13,675 nt of DNA, taken from CAVPEW01 sp050247895 (lineage in GTDB: Bacteria > Actinomycetota > Acidimicrobiia > Acidimicrobiales > VFJN01). The translations under genes were made by a program, and so were the position numbers. The stretch lies in assembly GCA_050247895.1 (NCBI GenBank), contig JBFWTJ010000083.1, forward strand, positions 1 to 13,675, in the 5' to 3' direction. Below, piece by piece: positions 1 through 6,450 of this stretch. Numbering within the stretch: the stretch's first letter is position 1; each line of letters opens with the position of its first letter. The notes beneath the pieces were generated by a model that did no database searches, was not told where the DNA came from, and was given only the letters and a program-made list of their open reading frames with translations.

Positions 1-1097
1 CCACGACCTACGACCGGGCCCTGGCCCTCCAGCAGCACCTGCGGACCTTCACCTACGACATCGACGTCGAGCGGGGCCACGGCATCGACGACATCGAGCA
101 GTTCCTCTTCACCAGCCGGCGGGGCTCCAGCGAGCAGTTCGCCGGCGCCTTCGCGGCGATGGCCCGGGCCGTGGGGCTTCCGGCCCGGGTGGCGGTCGGC
201 TTCACCCCGGGCCGGGTCGACCCGGCCCGGCCCGACGACCCCGAGGTGGACGACGAGGTCGTCGGCTACGTGGTGCGGGGCGAGAACGCCCACGCCTGGC
301 CCGAGGTGTACCTGGAGGGCCACGGCTGGGTGCTCTTCGAGCCGACCCCGGGCCGGGGCGCCCCCTTCGCCCAGGACCACACCGGCGTGCCCGAGGCCCA
401 GGCCGCCCCGGGGGACCCGACGGCCACCTCGACGCCGCCGACCACCGACGCGGCCCAACCGGTCGACCCGGCCGCCCCGGTCCTGCCCGAGAGCGACCTG
501 GCCGTGGAGGACCCGCTGGCCGACCTGGGCGTGGGCGGGGTGCTGACCCCGACGGCCCCCGACGGACCGGACCTCGGCGAGCGGACCTGGTTCGCGCTGC
601 GCTGGTTCGTGCTGCTGCCCGCGGGGACCGCCGTCCTCTACGGGCTGGTCCTGGTCCTGCTGCACCGCCGCCGCCACCGGGCCCGGCGCCACGACGAGCC
701 CGTCGACCGGGTCCGGGGCGCCTGGGCCGCCTCGCTGGACTCCCTGGCCGTGCTCGGCGTGGACGGCGCTCCCCACGAGACCCATGCCGAGGTCGCGGCG
801 CGCGTCGCCCGGCGGGTCCCCGACGCCGCCGCGCCCATGGGCCGGCTCGCCGACCTGGCCTCGTCGGCCTCGTGGTCGACGGTCGAGCCCGACCCGGCGG
901 AGGTGGACTCGGCCGAGGAGGCCCACCGGGCGGTGGCGACGCTGGTGCGGTCCCGCACCTCGGTCCTGGACCGGGTGCGCCACGCCGTGCGCACCGAGCA
1001 GATCGTGGCGCCCCGGCCGGCCCGCCACCACGTCGAGGTCGAGGCCGGGGCCGACACCGAGGCCGAGGGTTCGTCCCTGGACCGACCGCTCCCCTGA
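1..1097 (+). CDS. TgpA-like transglutaminase-domain membrane protein, 3' part (N-terminus outside window)
   Basis: The open frame runs into the window from the left (first full codon at base 3), giving 364 visible residues and a TGA at 1095-1097. The visible part starts inside a transglutaminase-like domain (about residues 1-115), with the core helix segment RRGSSEQFAGAF and then ENAHAWPEVY and LFEPTPG. A Pro/Ala/Thr/Asp-rich linker follows (about 132-192), then one transmembrane helix (about 199-221) ending in an Arg/His-rich stop-transfer stretch, then a cytoplasmic DUF4129-like tail with an ETHAEVAARV motif. This order is that of the DUF3488-transglutaminase-DUF4129 (TgpA-like) proteins, which normally have several N-terminal TM helices, here missing. 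Oddity: the usual catalytic Cys is Ser (codon 129-131) and the usual Asp after the HAW His is Glu (codon 339-341). The family is well supported; catalytic activity is doubtful. Confidence 0.82.
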   Translation, partial: TTYDRALALQQHLRTFTYDIDVERGHGIDDIEQFLFTSRRGSSEQFAGAFAAMARAVGLPARVAVGFTPGRVDPARPDDPEVDDEVVGYVVRGENAHAWPEVYLEGHGWVLFEPTPGRGAPFAQDHTGVPEAQAAPGDPTATSTPPTTDAAQPVDPAAPVLPESDLAVEDPLADLGVGGVLTPTAPDGPDLGERTWFALRWFVLLPAGTAVLYGLVLVLLHRRRHRARRHDEPVDRVRGAWAASLDSLAVLGVDGAPHETHAEVAARVARRVPDAAAPMGRLADLASSASWSTVEPDPAEVDSAEEAHRAVATLVRSRTSVLDRVRHAVRTEQIVAPRPARHHVEVEAGADTEAEGSSLDRPLP

Positions 1098-1121
1098 GGA
1101 CGGCGGTGACGACGCCGGGGT

Positions 1122-1174
1122 GGGTCGCCGGGTCAGGGTGGCCCGAAGGGACCCGCGTGCTCAGCCGGCGACCC
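1122..1174. terminator. Inverted repeat between convergent genes, possible two-way terminator
   Basis: GGGTCGCCGG (1122-1131) and CCGGCGACCC (1165-1174) form a perfect 10-bp GC stem around a 33-nt loop. It sits in the 89-bp gap between the convergent transglutaminase and DUF3040 genes. There is no U-tract on either strand, so this is a structure-only candidate. Confidence 0.35.
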
Positions 1175-1186
1175 GGCTCGGCGGGT

Positions 1187-1570
1187 TCAGGGCTGCTCGT
1201 CGTCGCGACGGAAGCGGTCGCGCATCTTGCGCCCGGCACCGCCCAGCGCGTCGCGCACGCCCGAGGCCCGCACCTTGCGGGAGAGCTGGTCGAGGCCGGC
1301 CCGGCCCATCATGCGCAGGTTCCGCTCGAACAGCAGAGCTGACGCCAACATGACCAGGAAGCCGGCGAAGGCCAGGACGTAGCTGGTGCCCAGGGTGGCG
1401 ATGAGGAAGGCCAGCCCGGCCACGAAGCCCAGGCCGGCCCACTTGAGGCGCCGGGCGGCGTGGCGGTAGAGGGTGGTCTCGCCGACCTCACGGGCGAACT
1501 CGGGATCGTCGGCGTAGAACTGCTGGGCGATCTCCTGGAGGATGCGCTCCTCGTCCTCAGACAGCGGCAC
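1187..1570 (-). CDS. DUF3040 family small membrane protein
   Basis: 127 aa, starting at GTG (1570-1568) with VPLSEDEERILQEIAQQF. This matches the typical DUF3040 opening of PLSE, an acidic amphipathic helix, then DDPEFAR. Two adjacent hydrophobic segments follow (about residues 44-63 and 66-82), then a basic, charged C-terminal tail. A purine-rich GGAGGAAGGG lies just upstream and supports this start; the frame stays open much further upstream only because GC-rich DNA lacks stops. DUF3040 proteins are small two-TM actinobacterial proteins of unknown function. It lies 67 bp downstream of dinB on the same strand and may be co-transcribed with it. The family call is firm; the function is unknown. 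Confidence 0.85.
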   Translation of the reverse strand: MPLSEDEERILQEIAQQFYADDPEFAREVGETTLYRHAARRLKWAGLGFVAGLAFLIATLGTSYVLAFAGFLVMLASALLFERNLRMMGRAGLDQLSRKVRASGVRDALGGAGRKMRDRFRRDDEQP

Positions 1571-1637
1571 CAGCGTCTTCCCTTCCTCCGCAATCCTCAC
1601 CAGATCTTCCCACACCGCCCTCGGGGGGACAACGCGA

Positions 1638-2900
1638 TCAACCCTGGGGACCCCACTGCTGATTCCCCCGGCGGGCCACCCTGATGCCCTCGGCGCCGGC
1701 CAGGGTGGCGGGCACCACCGCCGCCGGCCCGAACCGGGCCCGCACGGCGTCCACCGCGGCGGTGGCCCGGCCCCAGTCCGGGCCGGGTTCGGCCAGGTCG
1801 TCGAGGGAGAGCTGGTGCGGCCCGGGCTCGCAGAGCTGGCTGACGTGGACGCCCAGGAGCCGCACGCCCTCGGCCACCTCGACCCGGTCGAGCAGCGCGG
1901 CCGCGGCCCGGACCACCTCGGTCCCCGAGTCGACCGGGCGGGCCAGGGTGACCGAGCGGGTGATGGTGCGGAAGTCGCCGTAGCGCACCTTGACCGTGAC
2001 CGTGCGGCCGACCAGGCCGGCGTGCCGCAACCGGCCGGCCACCGAGTCGGACAGGCGCACCAGCTCCCGGTGCAGGGCGTCGCGCCGGTGGTGGTCGCGG
2101 GCGAAGGTCTCCTCGTGGCCGATCGAGCGCGGCCGGCGCTCGGCCTCGACGGGCCGGTCGTCGACGCCCCGGGCGAGCTGGTGCAGGTGGGTCCCCACGG
2201 CACGGCCCAGCGAGGCGACCACCCCGGCGGGGTCCATGTCGGCCAGGTCCCCCACGGTGCGCACGCCCAGGCGCTCCAGGCGCTCCAGGGTCCGCGGGCC
2301 GACCCCCCACAGCGCCTGGACCGGCAGGGGCCGCAGGAACCCCTGCTCGGTGCCGGGCACGACCACCCGCACCCCGGCCCCGGGCTCGGCGCCGTGGCGC
2401 CCGACCCGGGGCTTGGCCGCCTCCGAGGCCAGCTTGGCCACGAACTTGGACGCCGCCACACCGACCGAGCAGGTCAGCCCCTCCTGGTCGTGGACCTCGG
2501 CCCGGATCGCCGCGCCGATGGCGGCGCCGTCGCCGTGGAGGCGCCGGGCACCGGTCACGTCGAGGAAGGCCTCGTCGAGCGAGATGGCCTCGACCAGCGG
2601 CGTGTAGCGGCCGAAGACGGCCATGATCCGCTGGGAGACCTCGGCGTAGTGGGCGTGGTCGCCGGGCAGGAAGACGGCGTGGGGGCACAGGCGCCGGGCC
2701 CGGCTCGACGGCATGGCCGAGCGGATCCCGTAGACCCGGGCCTCGTAGCTCGCCGCGGCGACCACGCCGCGGGGCCCGGCCCCGCCCACCACCACCGGGC
2801 GCCCGACCAGCTCGGGGTGCCGGAGCAGCTCGACCGCGGCGAAGAAGGCGTCCATGTCGACGTGGACGATGGTGCGCGGCGCGGCACCGGGCCCGGTCAC
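1638..2900 (-). CDS. dinB: DNA polymerase IV (Y-family translesion polymerase)
   Basis: 420 aa from GTG at 2900. Y-family motifs appear in order: IVHVDMDAFFAAVE (metal-binding D15, steric-gate F20 by analogy with E. coli F13), SYEARVYGIRSAMP (51-64), and SLDEAFLDVT with catalytic D109 and E110. CSVGVAASKFVAKLASEAAKP follows, then a helix-hairpin-helix (WGVGPRTLERLERLG) and a little-finger domain. It copies damaged or stalled templates with low fidelity. The GTG overlaps the NUDIX stop as GTGA, which fixes the start and suggests translational coupling; a longer frame to 2996 has no DinB homology in its extra 32 residues. Near the C-terminus QLSLDD resembles a beta-clamp-binding peptide (usual form QLSLF) with the aromatic residue lost. 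No LexA-type box was recognised upstream. Confidence 0.95.
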   Translation of the reverse strand: MTGPGAAPRTIVHVDMDAFFAAVELLRHPELVGRPVVVGGAGPRGVVAAASYEARVYGIRSAMPSSRARRLCPHAVFLPGDHAHYAEVSQRIMAVFGRYTPLVEAISLDEAFLDVTGARRLHGDGAAIGAAIRAEVHDQEGLTCSVGVAASKFVAKLASEAAKPRVGRHGAEPGAGVRVVVPGTEQGFLRPLPVQALWGVGPRTLERLERLGVRTVGDLADMDPAGVVASLGRAVGTHLHQLARGVDDRPVEAERRPRSIGHEETFARDHHRRDALHRELVRLSDSVAGRLRHAGLVGRTVTVKVRYGDFRTITRSVTLARPVDSGTEVVRAAAALLDRVEVAEGVRLLGVHVSQLCEPGPHQLSLDDLAEPGPDWGRATAAVDAVRARFGPAAVVPATLAGAEGIRVARRGNQQWGPQG

Positions 2901-3391
2901 CGGCGGGTCACGCGCAAGGTGGCCGGGTCGGTGCCCGCGACGTGGAACTCGAACGAGCGGATCGGGCCGTCGCCGTCCCAGCGGCCGTCCAGCCACGCCC
3001 CCAGCGGTTCGCGCACCCAGGGGTGGCAGCCGGCGAGGCGCTCGCCGCAGTCGCCCACCGGGACGAAGCGGGCCTCGACCACGATCCCGTCGGGATCCTC
3101 GACCTGCAGCTCGCCGGCCCAGTCGAGGGCCAGGTGGGCCTGGACGCTCAGCGTCCAGCCCAGGTCGGGGGCCTCGCAGCGCACCCGGTAGAGGGGTGCG
3201 GACCAGCGGCGCACCTCCAGGCCGGTCTCCTCGCGGACCTCGCGGGTCAACCCGTCGAGGAGGGACTCGCCCGGGTCGATCACGCCCCCCGGCGTCGACC
3301 AGTCGTCGCGGCCGTTGCGGCGCCGGTTGCGGACCAGCAGGAGGCGGTCGTCCTCGACGATCACCCCGCCGCCCACCGTCCAGTCCCTCAC
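2897..3391 (-). CDS. NUDIX hydrolase
   Basis: 164 aa from GTG at 3391, preceded by a GGATGGAG purine stretch. A complete Nudix box is present: G36, five residues, E42, seven residues, then REVREETGL (50-58). The box helix binds the Mg2+ used to cleave nucleoside diphosphates linked to another group. The N-terminal strand VGGGVIVEDDRLLLVRNRR and the RDDWSTPGGVIDPGES loop fit MutT/ADP-ribose-type members, but nothing visible fixes the substrate. Its stop overlaps the dinB start by 4 bp, and coaA ends 52 bp upstream on the same strand. A nucleotide-pool-cleaning role beside a translesion polymerase is attractive but inferred. Confidence 0.9.
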   Translation of the reverse strand: MRDWTVGGGVIVEDDRLLLVRNRRRNGRDDWSTPGGVIDPGESLLDGLTREVREETGLEVRRWSAPLYRVRCEAPDLGWTLSVQAHLALDWAGELQVEDPDGIVVEARFVPVGDCGERLAGCHPWVREPLGAWLDGRWDGDGPIRSFEFHVAGTDPATLRVTRR

Positions 3392-3443
3392 GGCTCCATC
3401 CTCGCAGCCGGGCCGGCCGATGCGGCGCCCCTGCGGCGCGGGC

Positions 3444-4421
3444 TCAGCGCAGCTTGAGCCGGACGCGGCGCACCGAGTGGTCGCCGCCCTTCTCCAGGAC
3501 GAGGTCGGCCCGCTGGCGGGTGGGCAGGATGTTGGCGGCCAGGTTGGGCCCGTTGATGGAGCGCCAGATCCGCCGGGCCGTCCGGTCGGCCTCCTCGTCT
3601 TCGAGGTCGGCGTAGTTGCGGAAGAAGGACCGGTCGTCGGCGAAGGCGGTGGCCCGCAGGGCGAAGAACCGCTCGACGTACCAGCGCTCGATGTCCAGCT
3701 CGTCGGCGTCGACGTAGATCGAGAAGTCGAAGTAGTCCGACACCACCCGGGACCCCTCGCCGCCGCCGTTGCCGGTCTGCAGGACGTTGAGGCCCTCGAC
3801 CAGCACCAGGTCCGGCCGGCGCAGCACGGCCTCCTCGTCGGGCACGACGTCGTAGACGACGTGGCTGTAGACGGGCACCCGGACCTCGGCCTCGCCCCGC
3901 TTCACCTCGGCCAGGAAGCGCAGGAGCCGCCGCACGTCGTAGCTCTCGGGCCAGCCCTTGCGGTCCATGATGCCGCGGGACTCCAGCACGTGGTTGGGCA
4001 GCAGGAAGCCGTCGGTGGTGACCAGGTCGACCCGGGGGTGGTCGGGCCAGCGGGCCAGCAGGGCCTGCAGGACCCGGGCCGTGGTCGACTTGCCCACCGC
4101 CACGCTGCCGGCGATCCCCACGATGAAGGGCACCCGCTGGAGGGGCCGGCCCAGGAAGGTGTCGGTGGTCCGGGCCAGCGCCTGGGTCGCGGCCGCCCTC
4201 AGGTTCATGAGGCGCGACAGCGGCAGGTAGACCTCGGCGACCTCGCCCACCGACAGCCGGTCGGTCAGGCCCCGCAACCGGGCCAGCTCCTCCTCCCGCA
4301 GCGACATGGGCGTCGCGGCCCGCAGGGCGGCCCACTCGGGGCGCTCGAAGGTGCGCCAGCCCGACCAGGCGTCGCCGGGGGGCGACAGTGGTGCGGCGCG
4401 GTGCTGCGATCCCGTCCCCAT
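3444..4421 (-). CDS. coaA: Pantothenate kinase, type I
   Basis: 325 aa, near the usual length of about 310-320. It phosphorylates pantothenate with ATP, the first step of coenzyme A synthesis, in the cytosol. Visible signatures: Walker A GSVAVGKST (105-113, K111), TTDGF with D137 (the equivalent of E. coli D127), PVYSHVVYDVVPD (183-195), LVEGLNVLQTG, DFSIYVDA and, near the end, NGPNLAANILPTRQRADLVL. The match to E. coli CoaA runs almost the whole length, with a short Gly-rich insertion after LNVLQTG. The ATG at 4421 lacks a Shine-Dalgarno sequence but has a TANNNT-type -10 nine bases upstream. It is probably the first gene of the minus-strand coaA-NUDIX-dinB-DUF3040 run. Confidence 0.96.
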   Translation of the reverse strand: MGTGSQHRAAPLSPPGDAWSGWRTFERPEWAALRAATPMSLREEELARLRGLTDRLSVGEVAEVYLPLSRLMNLRAAATQALARTTDTFLGRPLQRVPFIVGIAGSVAVGKSTTARVLQALLARWPDHPRVDLVTTDGFLLPNHVLESRGIMDRKGWPESYDVRRLLRFLAEVKRGEAEVRVPVYSHVVYDVVPDEEAVLRRPDLVLVEGLNVLQTGNGGGEGSRVVSDYFDFSIYVDADELDIERWYVERFFALRATAFADDRSFFRNYADLEDEEADRTARRIWRSINGPNLAANILPTRQRADLVLEKGGDHSVRRVRLKLR

Positions 4422-4436
4422 CGGGACCGAACCCTA
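4422..4436 (-). promoter_or_regulatory. Near-leaderless promoter -10 for coaA
   Basis: On the minus strand TAGGGT (4436-4431) lies nine bases before the coaA ATG, so transcription should start within about three bases of it. No Shine-Dalgarno is present. Between hexamer and start codon the sequence is TCGGTCCCG, almost the same as the tetR start region. The -35 is weak (TGGAGC, 18-bp spacer). Confidence 0.5.
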
Positions 4437-4452
4437 CGGACCGGCCGCCGGG

Positions 4453-4490
4453 TTGCTCCAGACGAGCGCGGCCCCCCTACCCTTCCCGAC
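4453..4490 (+). promoter_or_regulatory. Leaderless-type promoter of the 92-aa membrane protein
   Basis: TACCCT (4478-4483) ends exactly seven bases before the GTG at 4491, the spacing expected when transcription starts on the first base of the start codon. A -35-like TTGCTC is at 4453-4458 with a long 19-bp spacer. It is back to back with the coaA promoter in a 69-bp divergent gap. Confidence 0.5.
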
Positions 4491-4769
4491 GTGGACCGAC
4501 CCGCCCCGGGCGACTCGCAGTACGCCCCCACGCCGTTGCCCTCGACCGGTGCCCGGGTCGCGGCGTTCGCCGCCATCCTCGTCGGGGGGCTCTGCGGCGG
4601 GCTGATCGGCTTCGCCTTCACCGACCTGCAGGGGGCCTCGAGCCTGGTCTCGGGGATCTTCGCCGTGCTCGGCGCGGCCATCGGCGCGGTCGGCGTCGGG
4701 GTCGTCGCGGTGCTGGCCCTGCGGGCCATGGGCGAGTGGCGGGCCGTGGAGCAGCGCCGGGGCGGCTGA
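4491..4769 (+). CDS. Small two-TM membrane protein, unknown function
   Basis: 92 aa from GTG at 4491 to TGA at 4767-4769. A short polar, Pro-rich N-terminus (DRPAPGDSQYAPTPLPSTG) precedes two Gly/Ala-rich hydrophobic segments (about 23-43 and 51-77) separated by TDLQGAS, then a charged tail (MGEWRAVEQRRGG). No family was recognised; it could belong to one of the many small actinobacterial membrane proteins. The start is chosen because a TANNNT hexamer lies seven bases upstream and no Shine-Dalgarno is visible. It is divergent from coaA and convergent with the PIG-L gene. Codon usage is like its neighbours, which supports a real gene. Confidence 0.72.
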   Translation: MDRPAPGDSQYAPTPLPSTGARVAAFAAILVGGLCGGLIGFAFTDLQGASSLVSGIFAVLGAAIGAVGVGVVAVLALRAMGEWRAVEQRRGG

Positions 4770-4782
4770 GCCTCGGCGAGCG

Positions 4783-4869
4783 GCCGGCCGAGCGGAACGG
4801 AGCAGGTCGGCTCGGGACCGCCGGTCGCCGGCCGACCGAGGCGGAGTCCGCCCGTCGGCTCGGGACCGC
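4783..4869. repeat. Imperfect tandem hairpin repeat, two units, likely two-way terminator
   Basis: Two related units (4783-4821 and 4827-4869) begin with GCCGGCCGA and end with an identical 16-mer, GTCGGCTCGGGACCGC (4806-4821 and 4854-4869). The second unit folds into a strong hairpin: GCCGAC (4831-4836) with GTCGGC (4854-4859), and inside it GGCGG (4840-4844) with CCGCC (4848-4852) around AGT. The first unit can form a weaker version of the outer stem. It fills the gap between the convergent 92-aa protein and PIG-L genes. Confidence 0.55.
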
Positions 4870-4882
4870 TGGCCCCGCCGGG

Positions 4883-5578
4883 TCAGAGCCGGAGTCGGCG
4901 GAAGCCCTCGGCGCGAGCCACCCCGGCCCGCCGGCCCTCCTCGCGGGCCCGCTCGTCGAGGAGCTGGGCGATGAGCCCGGGCTCGCTGCCGACCCGGCTC
5001 TCGTGGCAGGAGACCGCGGCGACCTTGGTGTCGAGGTCGCCGCTCACGTCGACCCAGGCGTCGGGCTCGAGGGTGCCCGACAGCAGGACGAGCCCGACGT
5101 GGTGGGCCGGCCCCGCCCCGGGGAAGTAGAGGGGGCTGGCCGCGGGAACCAGCGAGTCGACCACGGCCAGGCCCAGCTCGCGGTGGTCCCGGTGGTTGAC
5201 GTAGCTGTCGCCGAAGAACAGGGCGGTGGGGTCGGGCGCCACCACGGCGTCGGGCCCCACGCGGCGGATGACCTCGACGAGCACCCCGCGCAGCTCGACG
5301 GTGTTGTCGAGCTCGCCGTCGGGGATGCCCAGGTGCCGGACCGAGGCCAGGCCGAGGACCTCGGCCGCGACCTCCACCTCGCGGGCCCGGCGGCGGGCCA
5401 GCTCGGCCGGGTCGGTCGAGGGGTCGTTGCTGCCCTTGTCGCCCTGGTTGGCCACCACGAGGTGGACCTCGGCGCCCCGGCGGGACCAGCGGGCCAGCGT
5501 GCCGCCGGCGCTGACCTCGGGGTCGTCGGGGTGGGCGAACACGGCCAGCGCCCGGGCCGGCACGTCGTGCTCGATCAT
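4883..5578 (-). CDS. PIG-L / LmbE family deacetylase
   Basis: 231 aa. The N-terminal AVFAHPDDPEVSAGGTLARW carries the HPDD signature: by analogy with MshB, H16 and D19 bind zinc and D18 is the general base. NHRDHRELG (128-136) supplies the third zinc ligand, probably H132. The family removes N-acetyl groups from GlcNAc-type substrates, including the mycothiol precursor GlcNAc-inositol (MshB) and mycothiol conjugates (Mca). At 231 aa this is shorter than MshB or Mca (about 290-300 aa), so a general LmbE-type enzyme is likelier and the substrate is unknown. AGGGG lies very close to the ATG at 5578. It is divergent from an inositol-monophosphatase-family gene 47 bp away, a tempting but unproven link to inositol-containing thiols or lipids. 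Confidence 0.88.
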   Translation of the reverse strand: MIEHDVPARALAVFAHPDDPEVSAGGTLARWSRRGAEVHLVVANQGDKGSNDPSTDPAELARRRAREVEVAAEVLGLASVRHLGIPDGELDNTVELRGVLVEVIRRVGPDAVVAPDPTALFFGDSYVNHRDHRELGLAVVDSLVPAASPLYFPGAGPAHHVGLVLLSGTLEPDAWVDVSGDLDTKVAAVSCHESRVGSEPGLIAQLLDERAREEGRRAGVARAEGFRRLRL

Positions 5579-5625
5579 CGCCCCTCGCGCCCATCGGGAC
5601 CGGCCACGCCGGGCAACCTATAGCC
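5579..5625. promoter_or_regulatory. 47-bp divergent spacer between PIG-L and IMPase genes
   Basis: AACCTATAG (5615-5623) is the only AT-leaning patch. On the minus strand it gives TAGGTT (5620-5615), a TANNNT hexamer that would leave a leader of about 30 nt for the PIG-L gene. On the plus strand CAACCT ends six bases before the IMPase ATG, a weak leaderless-type -10. Neither has a clear -35. Confidence 0.3.
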
Positions 5626-6450
5626 ATGCCGGAGCCCGACCTGCCCACCACCGCGCCCGCGGACCCCGGGGCCCTGCTGGACCTGGCCGCCGGGCTGGCC
5701 CGGTCGGCCGGTGCCCTGCTGGTGGCCCACCGGCGGACGGCCCGGCGCGAGGTGGCGACCAAGTCGTCGCCGACCGACGTGGTGACCGAGGTGGACCGGG
5801 CCTCCGAGGCCCTGATCGTGGCCGGCCTGCGGGCGGCTCGACCCCACGACGGGATCCTGGCCGAGGAGGGCACGGACGACCCGGGCTCCTCGGGCGTGCG
5901 CTGGCTGGTCGACCCCCTCGACGGGACCACGAACTACCTCTACGGGCACCCGGGCTACAACGTCTCCATCGCGGCCGAGGTCGAGGGCCGGGCCGTCGCG
6001 GCCGCGGTGTTCGACCCCGTCCACGACGAGCTGTTCACCGCCACCCTGGGTGGTGGCGCCCGCTGCAACGGCCGGCCCGTCTCGGTCGGCACGGGCACCG
6101 AGCTGGCCACGGCCCTGGTGGCCACGGGCTTCTCCTACGACGCCGGGCGCCGCGGTCGCCAGGCACGGGTCCTGGCCGAGGTCCTGCCGCGGGTGCGCGA
6201 CGTGCGGCGCATGGGCGCGGCGGCGGTCGACCTGTGCTCGGTGGCCTGCGGGCGGGTCGACGCCTACTACGAGCGCGGCCTGGCGCCGTGGGACCTGGCG
6301 GCCGGCGGGCTCGTGGCCGCCGAGGCGGGTGCCGCGGTGCGGGGCCTGGGTGGGCGGCCCGCGGGTCCCGAGGGGATCGTCGCCGCCGGCCCGGGACTGG
6401 TCGACGCACTGGTCGAGCTCCTCGAGGCCGCCGGCGCCGACCGGGCCTGA
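5626..6450 (+). CDS. Inositol monophosphatase family protein
   Basis: 274 aa, the usual family length. Metal-binding motifs of the Mg2+-dependent phosphatases are intact: SSPTDVVTEVD (48-57), ILAEEG with E80/E81, WLVDPLDGTTNY (93-104, D96 and D99) and APWDLAAGGLVAAEAG (220-235, D223). These enzymes hydrolyse inositol-1-phosphate, but relatives act on histidinol phosphate, fructose-1,6-bisphosphate or PAP, so substrate cannot be set from motifs alone. The sequence looks closest to SuhB-type IMPases, which supply myo-inositol for phosphatidylinositol or mycothiol. There is no Shine-Dalgarno before the ATG at 5626; an AT-leaning CTATAG patch lies directly upstream. A small CCGGG/CCCGG hairpin (6441-6455) overlaps its stop codon. 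Confidence 0.92.
   Translation: MPEPDLPTTAPADPGALLDLAAGLARSAGALLVAHRRTARREVATKSSPTDVVTEVDRASEALIVAGLRAARPHDGILAEEGTDDPGSSGVRWLVDPLDGTTNYLYGHPGYNVSIAAEVEGRAVAAAVFDPVHDELFTATLGGGARCNGRPVSVGTGTELATALVATGFSYDAGRRGRQARVLAEVLPRVRDVRRMGAAAVDLCSVACGRVDAYYERGLAPWDLAAGGLVAAEAGAAVRGLGGRPAGPEGIVAAGPGLVDALVELLEAAGADRA

Noticed and set aside
202..1239. 345-aa open frame on the minus strand opposite the transglutaminase gene
   Set aside because: Composed almost only of Arg, Pro, Gly and Ala without domain pattern; typical antisense shadow of a GC-rich gene.
1187..2461. 424-aa minus frame apparently fusing DUF3040 to a long N-terminal region
   Set aside because: The N-terminal part is a shifted frame of dinB with no protein-like composition. 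DUF3040 homology begins exactly at GTG 1570 with a purine-rich site upstream.
2901..2996. Upstream extension of dinB by 32 residues
   Set aside because: The extra residues overlap NUDIX in another frame and lack DinB similarity; the GTGA overlap gives a better start.
3425..3439. GCGCC/GGCGC hairpin between coaA and NUDIX as a terminator
   Set aside because: Only five pairs, no U-tract, and the genes lie 52 bp apart on one strand; short GC stems are expected by chance.
3315..4490. Long plus frame leading into the 92-aa membrane protein
   Set aside because: It is antisense to coaA and NUDIX, low complexity, and the real gene begins at GTG 4491 with a leaderless promoter.
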